Position numbers and translations under genes: made by a program. Positions 10,051 through 17,049 of a DNA stretch of 17,049 nucleotides are shown here, piece after piece. This DNA is from Setaria digitata. Lineage: Eukaryota > Nematoda > Chromadorea > Rhabditida > Setariidae. The stretch is from the NCBI GenBank assembly GCA_003640385.1, contig RCAB01000825.1, forward strand, positions 1 to 17,049. The letters run 5' to 3'. The first letter of the stretch is position 1. Each line of letters starts with the position of its first letter. The notes under the pieces were generated by a model. The model was given only the letters and a program-made list of their open reading frames with translations. It was not told the DNA's origin and did no database searches.

Positions 10051-10305
10051 TCCCTTCTTAGTTATTTTGTTATACACTCTCAAGTAATTTAACTTTCATT
10101 TGCTAAAATAACATCATAATTAAATGTTTTAAACTTTTTTCAATTTTATCATACTGCAGAATTTATCTTCTTCGTTTTTGATTTGATTTAGAAAAAAAAA
10201 AAAAAAAAAAAGAAAAAGAAAAAGCAAAAAAAAAAATAGGCAAACAGCAGTATTTCTAAATTAGTCTAGTGAATTAATTAATTAATTAATTAGCCACATT
10301 TTTCC

Positions 10306-10342
10306 AGGAATGAATATTTCTAACATCTTACATCTTCATTAA
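10306..10342 (+). promoter_or_regulatory. Possible spliced-leader or 5' UTR acceptor plus short in-frame upstream ORF before the Srx start
   Basis: TTTTTCCAG ends at 10307, giving an acceptor 62 bp before the start ATG at 10370. Immediately after it a 10-codon ORF (ATG 10310 to TAA 10342) lies in the same frame as the receptor. If the mRNA starts here, the upstream ORF would precede the true start. It could serve as an acceptor for a spliced leader or for an upstream untranslated exon. Confidence 0.35.
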
Positions 10343-10369
10343 ATAACATCGTTCTACTTACGGAAGGTA

Positions 10370-13300
10370 ATGCAAGGTAGCCGAACTGATGAAATATATG
10401 CTGCTGCAATTTGTTTTACGGTTATTAAATTTTTGAATGATTAAATTTAAATATAAAAAACATTTTTCGCTTCTTTTGCTTTTTAATTTGCATTAAATGA
10501 AGTAAATTGCGAATGTAATTTGGGAATATTTAGGAAAATAGTACCATACATGCATTCAAATAAGCTTTTGTCGTCTTTCCAATGACCTAATTAATAAAAT
10601 TAATTTGTTTCAGCTTGCAGTCCTGGGTATTATAACGAATGGCGTAGCATTTGCAGTTCTTCTAACAACAAAAAATTTACAGAATGCATTTGGCTATTCA
10701 TGCATGTCGCATGCAATCGGTGATCTTGGCGTATTAATTATTTTTGCTACATGGGTGCCGATACAATTAATTTTGTATGTTAATTATCATGTGATAATAA
10801 TTACGAATGATAGGGAGAAGTGATTAATGATAATACATACAGTAGTAGTAGTAGTAGAGGCTATTTCATTTAAATGTTATAATAATAATGATGAGTAATG
10901 GAGAAAAATGATTAATGATGATTTTTATATTGATAAGACTTTATAGCATAATAATTATGAGTGATGAGGAAAACTGATTAATGATAATGTTAGCTTTCTT
11001 TTTTCTCTCAAAATTTAATTAATTTAGACTATATATTTTAACATGATCTTATAAATTATCATTTGAATAAAATTATTACCGAAAGAGAAACTTTTTTTTT
11101 TTATCTTTTAAAAAATTAATAAATTGAAATTTTTTATTTGTAAAAGATCGTATTGCATTTCTGAAAAGAAAGCAAACTTTTTCACTGCGAATTCATATAC
11201 TCTAAATGTTCTCATACACTTTTATCTTACCTAAAATTTCATTAATATTAATTTTGGTCCTATTAAGTACATGATCTTCCCTAGAAAATCAATGATGTTG
11301 GAAAATTAAAATAGTTGACTTAATTATGTATGTTAAGTTTATAAAGTAAACTCTTAGCTGTATATTTATGGGAAAAATATTGTTTCAGTCACTGATAATT
11401 TTAGCGATAAAGATCCTTGATAAGACTTAAATTCCTTATTTTTCGTTTTTTTTTTTCTTAAACTCTTTTTCTTCCATATTGATTGATTGATTATAAAATT
11501 TTTTATGAAATTAGTTTATTTAAAAAGAGAAACCATACATTCTTTTATGGAATTAATTCATTTTCCTCTTTTTTAGTTCAGATTTTCGTATTAATTTAGT
11601 ATTAATTTAAGATCTTTTTAAATGAATTTAAAGTCTTTTCTCTTCAGTTATGAATTTTGACAAACTTACAAATTAGCAGTAAATATGGACTTTATACTCC
11701 ATATATTTAAAATTAAAATTTACCAAATAAAATTCCTACATAGCATCGTTTATAATTAGAATAAAAAAGACTGAAAATCATTGCAACTTTAGACTAAACT
11801 ATTTATTATAGGTGTCTTAAAGTAAGCTCTTAAAAATGAGGTTGTTAAGGAACTAATTAGCATTAAATATTTGATCGACAGCAAATAATTAGCAGCAATA
11901 AGGTCATTAGAGGTTGATTAACTCGAAATGGCCGGAAAGTTGCAAGTATTCAAACTTAAAATATAAGCAAAATAATAAACTAGTTTACTAATTGAAGCTT
12001 ATCATTTTGTGATTTTAAGGCAGCTTATCAGTTGCTATAAGAAATTATACCTACTCAGCCAATTATTCTCAAACATTTTCAACGTGAGCCACTTTCCGTA
12101 TTATCACTGATAAGTAAAAATGATTGGCTCTACACCACTGATAGTTTATATGACATACAATCAAATTAAAAAAACTTCATTCATGTATTCACATTATTAT
12201 TACAATGCTGATAAAAATCAAAAAATGATTTCCCTTTGTGAGAATGATAATATTATAATGATTGTTTGTATCATACATAAATTTCATGCCAAAATATTTT
12301 CACTACAGGTAGTTGACGCAAATGAAAATTTAATAGAATGCTAATTCAGTCAGTTAAATACTACTCAATAATATAATTATTAAATTTCTTGATAAATATT
12401 TTGAAATAATACGTTATTTCAACATTATTTGCGTATTTACATCATTCGCAACAAATGCTAATTAGTTTATCAGCGAATAATTTTTGCAATATTTTAGGAT
12501 AACTAAAAACAAAACTTCTTGTTTGTTAGAAAGGATTCGTCATAAATTTCCATTAAAAATGAAATTATGAAGAAATTAATTTATTCAACTCCATAATATT
12601 TAATAAAAAAAAAAAAAAGCAAATACTATTTTGCTAATGAAAAGAAAGTTTTCGATTAATTTATTTAAATCAATAAAAAGATTGAATTTCAGGACACCGG
12701 ATGTTATGCCAAATTTTTTGCAAGACAAACGATTATCATATACAATTGGCCAAGCAACAATTCTATTTTATTATGCATCAATTTATACGCATGTTTTAAT
12801 TGGCCTGAATCGTTACATAGCCATTGCAAAGCCATTTTCATATGGAATTTATTTTAATGCGGAGAAAACAGTGAAATGGATTATGCTAATATGGTTCATA
12901 TCATTCGCACAGAGTTGCATTTATCAATTTGGTAAATATTTTAGTAAACAAGTAATTAAGTAATTTTGTCTAATTATTTATTCCTATGCTTTTTTTTTTT
13001 TTGTTATTAGGAAGAAAGGAAATTTGATGAGCGGGAAAGAAAAAGAAAAAAAAATAAAATGAAATAAAGGAAAAATTGGAAATTTCTTTTGAATGTGTAA
13101 AATTATGATCAATAAAATTTTATAAGAATGAGAAAAAAAAAAGAGTGTGATAGCAAAAGTTTTGGAAATTTTTTGTAACGCTGAAAAAAGAAGTTAAATT
13201 TAAATTAATTTGAAATTTATAGATATGCGAAAAAGAAAAAGAATAGGGGGCCGGGAAAAAGATGGAGAGAACTTTTTGAATTTTGATGAAATTTGAACTT

Positions 13301-15172
13301 ATTTATCACAATTTTAGATGGCTGCCATTTTTATTTCGATCGTAATTTATTATTATTTATTTATTCTAATGCACCATGTGCTGAAATCCTTTCCGTTTAT
13401 TGTGAATTTTATGTGAATTTATTGTTTGTAATTTTCGTCGTACTGCTTGACATATTGACATTTTGGAAGTTAAAAACTATGCCAAAGGTTAATTTATTTT
13501 TGCAATATTTTCTTTTTGCTACTGTTCGCAAGTTAATTTGATTCTGATTGCAATTCAATCCAATTATTTTAATCTATCCAGTCAAATTTTTGCTGTCACT
13601 CGTTGATTATATTTAAAATTAAATAACTATTTTTTTTTTTTTGTCTAGATATAATTACAAAGATTATATTAGAATTTACGTAATTTATTGCGAATCGTTG
13701 GTAAAATAATAAGCAAAATGAAGGGATAAATGAGAATTGTTTTTTTTTTTGATAAGACAATAATTTGATAAAATTGTTGCCATAAACATAAACAAAATAC
13801 TTGAAGATTTAGTTGTCAACCAATTAGACAGAAAATTAGTTCCCAGTTAAATGTTAAATTAAGTTAGTTATTTGTCAAAATGGATGAAATTATCCATGCT
13901 CTGCTTCATTTTCAAGGCTCTAAATTTATGACGAAATTAGAAAAGGAAACAAACTAATTTACTTTAATGCTATTTGAGTGATTATAAACTTCAAATTTAA
14001 TGAGTATAACCATGAAATTAATTATTTATTAAAAAAAAAAAAATAAACTGATCAATCATTCATCATTATATGTGCAATTTGATACTTGCTATATTGATTG
14101 ATCAGTTCATTCTGCGTTTAATGAATGAAGCGAATGGAACTAAAATTACGAATATAAAATTAACTATAAAATTCACAAATTTTTTACATAAATATTTATT
14201 ATCATTTATTTTAGTCAACTCAAAGAACTGAGACACGCAAGCGTAAGTCACAGGAAATTCGATATTTCATTCAGGTAATTAGTATTTCATTATCATCTAG
14301 AAAAATCCCTCTTTATTATATGATTATTTGCCATTCTACTCTTTCTACTTTTTTTTTTTTTTTTTTTTTTAAATATTGTATTATTATCCAATAATTCTTT
14401 TACTGTATTATAATCCGTATTTGAAACAGATAACTTTTTCTTACTTATCATATCAACCATCAATTTATTATTATTATTTTTTTTTCTTTTTTTTTTTAAC
14501 TTTTTTTCCTAATGAAAATTCATGTTAATTCAGTCGGTATGCTCAGAAACAGCGCTAATTCTTACATTTATATGTTTTTGGTGTATAGCAATTCACGCAA
14601 CAACAGCATTTTCAATGTTTTTACTAAATCTTGGTGCTTGGGAAACTTTGCATGCAGCTGATGGGTTCGTTTCTTTCTTAATTATTTAATTCAAATATAT
14701 GATTTCTGCTTTTCTTTTTCTCGTGAAATAATTTTTTAATTCTTTTTCTGTCTTTTCGCTGCAGCAAACTATGAACAACTTGCTTAATTTTTATCACACT
14801 GATTAGTCGATAACTGTTGTTATTACCTCGTTTTCTTTCTCTTCCTTTTCTCTCTCCCTCTCTCTCACTAAATCACACTGAAAAACAACACGAATGAAGA
14901 ACTTAATGAATAATAATTAAGTTACGTCTTGTAAAATTATTATTATATATTTTTTTTTCAGCTTTATTATGATTGCATTTAATAATCAAATTTGTAATTG
15001 CGTAAAGAAAACAGCAAAACAGGCTACCGTACCAGCGGTAACATTGGCGTTATCAGTAGCAAGTCGAAAATCAAATTTCAGTTCACTGAAACATGGCGAT
15101 CGTTGGCTGCAATTATTTGAACAAAATAAATTACAAACAAATAAAGGTATATTGTCCAGACGACATGAATAG
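10370..15172 (+). CDS. Seven-transmembrane serpentine chemoreceptor, class Srx, complete
   Basis: Exons are 10370-10420, 10614-10774, 12693-12931, 13318-13487, 14215-14274, 14534-14664 and 14962-15172 (stop TAG). All junctions are GT-AG and phase-consistent, giving 340 residues, a usual Srx length. Srx proteins are nematode-restricted G-protein-coupled receptors, mostly sensory-neuron chemoreceptors. Family features: TM1 near residues 9-34 with GIITNG, then the NAFGYSCMSH start of TM2 (41-50), TM3 ending in NRYIAI (110-115, the DRY-equivalent) and KPFSY, TM4 near 131-150, Cys153 and Cys171 in the second extracellular loop, TM5 near 173-200, a basic loop ending EIRYFIQ, TM6 near 232-252, TM7, and the HAADGFIMIAFN block (267-278). 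A 62-residue basic tail follows. The start ATG is preceded by an in-frame stop at 10340-10342. The ligand is unknown. Confidence 0.9.
10775..12692 (+). other. Second intron of the Srx gene (1918 bp, the largest in the window)
   Basis: The donor is GTATGT and the acceptor is GAATTTCAG. Phase 2/phase 1 joining forms a Leu codon between TM2 and the extracellular loop before TM3, and no family segment is missing, so no exon is expected inside. It holds degenerate repeats near its 5' end (10813-10988) and a 74-codon open frame (12120-12344) with no recognised similarity. Confidence 0.8.
10813..10988. repeat. Three degenerate copies of a TGATTAATGA-containing unit, with a (GTA)n tract
   Basis: TGATTAATGA occurs at 10821, 10909 and 10975, each preceded by a G/A-rich AGGGAGAAG, GGAGAAAAA or AGGAAAAC stretch. 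A short (AGT)n run lies at about 10841-10856. The 17-bp string AGGAAAACTGATTAATG of the third copy recurs exactly at 7446-7462. Confidence 0.55.
14046..14107. repeat. 13-bp perfect inverted repeat with 36-bp loop in Srx intron 4
   Basis: AACTGATCAATCA at 14046-14058 is the exact reverse complement of 14095-14107. No target-site duplication is obvious. It may be a hairpin or the remnant ends of a very small non-autonomous element. Confidence 0.7.
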
Positions 15173-15659
15173 AATAATTTTAAAAATTTTTGCACTTTTA
15201 AAATTTGAAAACAAAAAAGTGAGAATGACTCAATTTTGTTGCGCTTCTTTTTTTTTTTTTTTTTTTTTTTGATGATAATAAGGCAAAAGCGAAATTAGAA
15301 AAAGAAATGAGATTTAAGAATTTCATTACCAAAAAGATGAGCGTACAAAAAAAAAAACAAATTTAAGTACAAAGTGTCATCTCAAAATTTTTTCTATTTT
15401 CAAATCATTATTGCTGTTATTTTTTCTTTTCTTCCGAAATTTATCACTTTATCAAATTTCAACAGCAACCAAATTTCGTTTTTTCTTTTTCATTGCTACT
15501 GGCTAGTCTAAATCTATAAAGTATAGTAATATATGATTTTCTCTACATATATAGTAAAATAATGCGAACAATTATATTATTATTATTATTGCTATATTAT
15601 TATTACTGTTATTATTTTTACTATTATTATTATTATTTTTATTTTTATTATTATTGCCA

Positions 15660-16079
<420 letters not shown>

Positions 16080-17049
16080 ATTGTTTTCTGATTACTGTGT
16101 TCCAGTTTTGATATCATTATTTGTTATTTTGTTAATGAAACTGCTGTTATTATTGTGATCGGTGAAGTGCTTAATAAAGATGCAATCAAAATAGCCTGAA
16201 ATTTTTTTTTAAAAAAAAAAAGTAAAAGCAATTATCGTTAAAAGATGAAATTTTTTTGTGTTTATAATTTTAATTTCAGTTAATTTATTATTACTTCCCA
16301 TTGCAACATATGGAAGCAGTTTTAGAACAGTTTTTCTTTTAATTAATTATTCTATATATTAGTGACAAAATATCAGAGTAATAGTATTACAAATATTTGC
16401 TGATAAGAGAAAAAACTTTTTTTTCATCTTATTTTATTTTCTTTAAAAACAAAGTTTATATTATATGGCAGCAAACATTTTGCGACTACCATCTGCCAAG
16501 TTCCTCGTATGATAATTGAAAAGAAAAACTAGAAGTTCGAAAACTAAAACTAATTAATAAATAAACTGAAAATTAGAAAAACTAAAAATTAATCTAATTC
16601 TGGTTAAATTATCAAGCAACACCTGATTTTCTGTGGACTATAAAAAAATTATACTTGATTAAAATTTAAACATTATTGAAATGGCAGGCGATAAAAATAA
16701 AAAATGAAATATAAAAGATATTGTTTTCAGTTGAATGAGATTTTCATTTCATTTAAATACTGATAAATCCACATCATAAGCATATAAATTTTCTACACTA
16801 AATGGTAATTTTATATATAGCTCTTAAGCGGAAATTTTGCTTCAACAAAATAAAAATTTCTCTTCAGAATTTTTCTTTTTGCTAAACTTCTCATGAAATG
16901 TTTGTTAAGCCATTTAGGACAATCAACGGAAAAATATGAGATATTGCAAAAAAAAAAAATACTCTCAAAAACTACAGTTTAATTTTTGAAAGAAAAATAC
17001 CATGAAAAATTAAGAGGAAATATTTTTTCGTTTTTTTTTTTTTTTTTTT

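Larger units (their letters stand above)
7545..10307. other. Divergent intergenic region between the BAR gene and the Srx receptor gene
   Basis: This 2.8-kb AT-rich stretch should hold the promoters of both flanking genes. I see no exon with family similarity. Structured elements are a CpG-containing repeat cluster (8815-8852), an (ATT)n tract (about 9078-9143), a GC-richer patch (9552-9602), a possible untranslated exon ending in a strong donor (9640-9747), a 54-bp direct repeat (9889-10050), an A tract (10193-10211) and an (ATTA)n tract (about 10272-10292). Confidence 0.55.

Noticed and set aside
10389..10412. Alternative Srx first exon starting at ATG 10389
   Set aside because: It is phase-compatible with 10614, but the ATG at 10370 in the other frame gives an acidic-then-aliphatic N-terminus (DEIYAAAICFT) that fits the Srx family better.
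12120..12344. 74-codon open frame in the large Srx intron
   Set aside because: The Srx exons on both sides join in phase with no family segment missing. The peptide has no recognised motif and an intron-like base composition.
14986..15195. 69-codon minus-strand frame
   Set aside because: It is the antisense shadow of the last Srx exon, which is clearly coding on the plus strand.
16281..16331. Exon-like stretch after TTTCAG with a 20-codon open frame
   Set aside because: It has no donor with clear consensus, no family similarity and no neighbouring exon. Such strings are common in this AT-rich DNA.

Overview
This window looks like nuclear DNA of a nematode, most likely a filarial (clade III) parasite. 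The DNA is very AT-rich, with long poly-T and poly-A tracts in introns and intergenic DNA. Exons are short (51-240 bp) and are bounded by nematode-type T-rich TTTCAG/TTTAG acceptors. One gene belongs to the nematode-restricted chemoreceptor family Srx. The species is inferred, not shown. Two N characters (3374 and 9963) lie in or next to T-rich tracts, as expected in a draft assembly.

There are three protein-coding genes, all split by introns; I rebuilt them by hand from splice phase and family motifs. (1) 521-2839, plus strand: the last five exons of an M13 (neprilysin-type) zinc metallopeptidase. The 5' two thirds of the gene lie outside the window. (2) 7544-4868, minus strand: a complete BAR-domain protein of about 262 residues, endophilin-like in its BAR region but with no SH3 domain. 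It has six coding exons and a probable non-coding first exon. (3) 10370-15172, plus strand: a complete seven-transmembrane serpentine receptor of class Srx, 340 residues in seven exons. Genes 1 and 2 converge, and genes 2 and 3 diverge. Nothing suggests the three act in one pathway.

Region by region: 1-520 is intron of gene 1. 2840-4867 is the convergent 3' region and holds a 170-bp duplicated shard of a BAR-gene intron/exon junction. 7545-10307 is a 2.8-kb divergent intergenic region with a CpG-containing cluster of short repeats, an (ATT)n microsatellite and a 54-bp perfect direct repeat. 10775-12692 is the large second intron of gene 3. 15173-17049 is downstream DNA with a 324-bp (AT)n tract inside a palindrome of about 400 bp.

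The observations most worth a second look are: two introns that homology and phase force into GC-AG splicing; substitutions at usually conserved substrate-binding positions of the peptidase; the exon shard behind the BAR gene; and the giant AT palindrome. I found no CRISPR array, operon-type bacterial gene, tRNA, rRNA or intact transposon.
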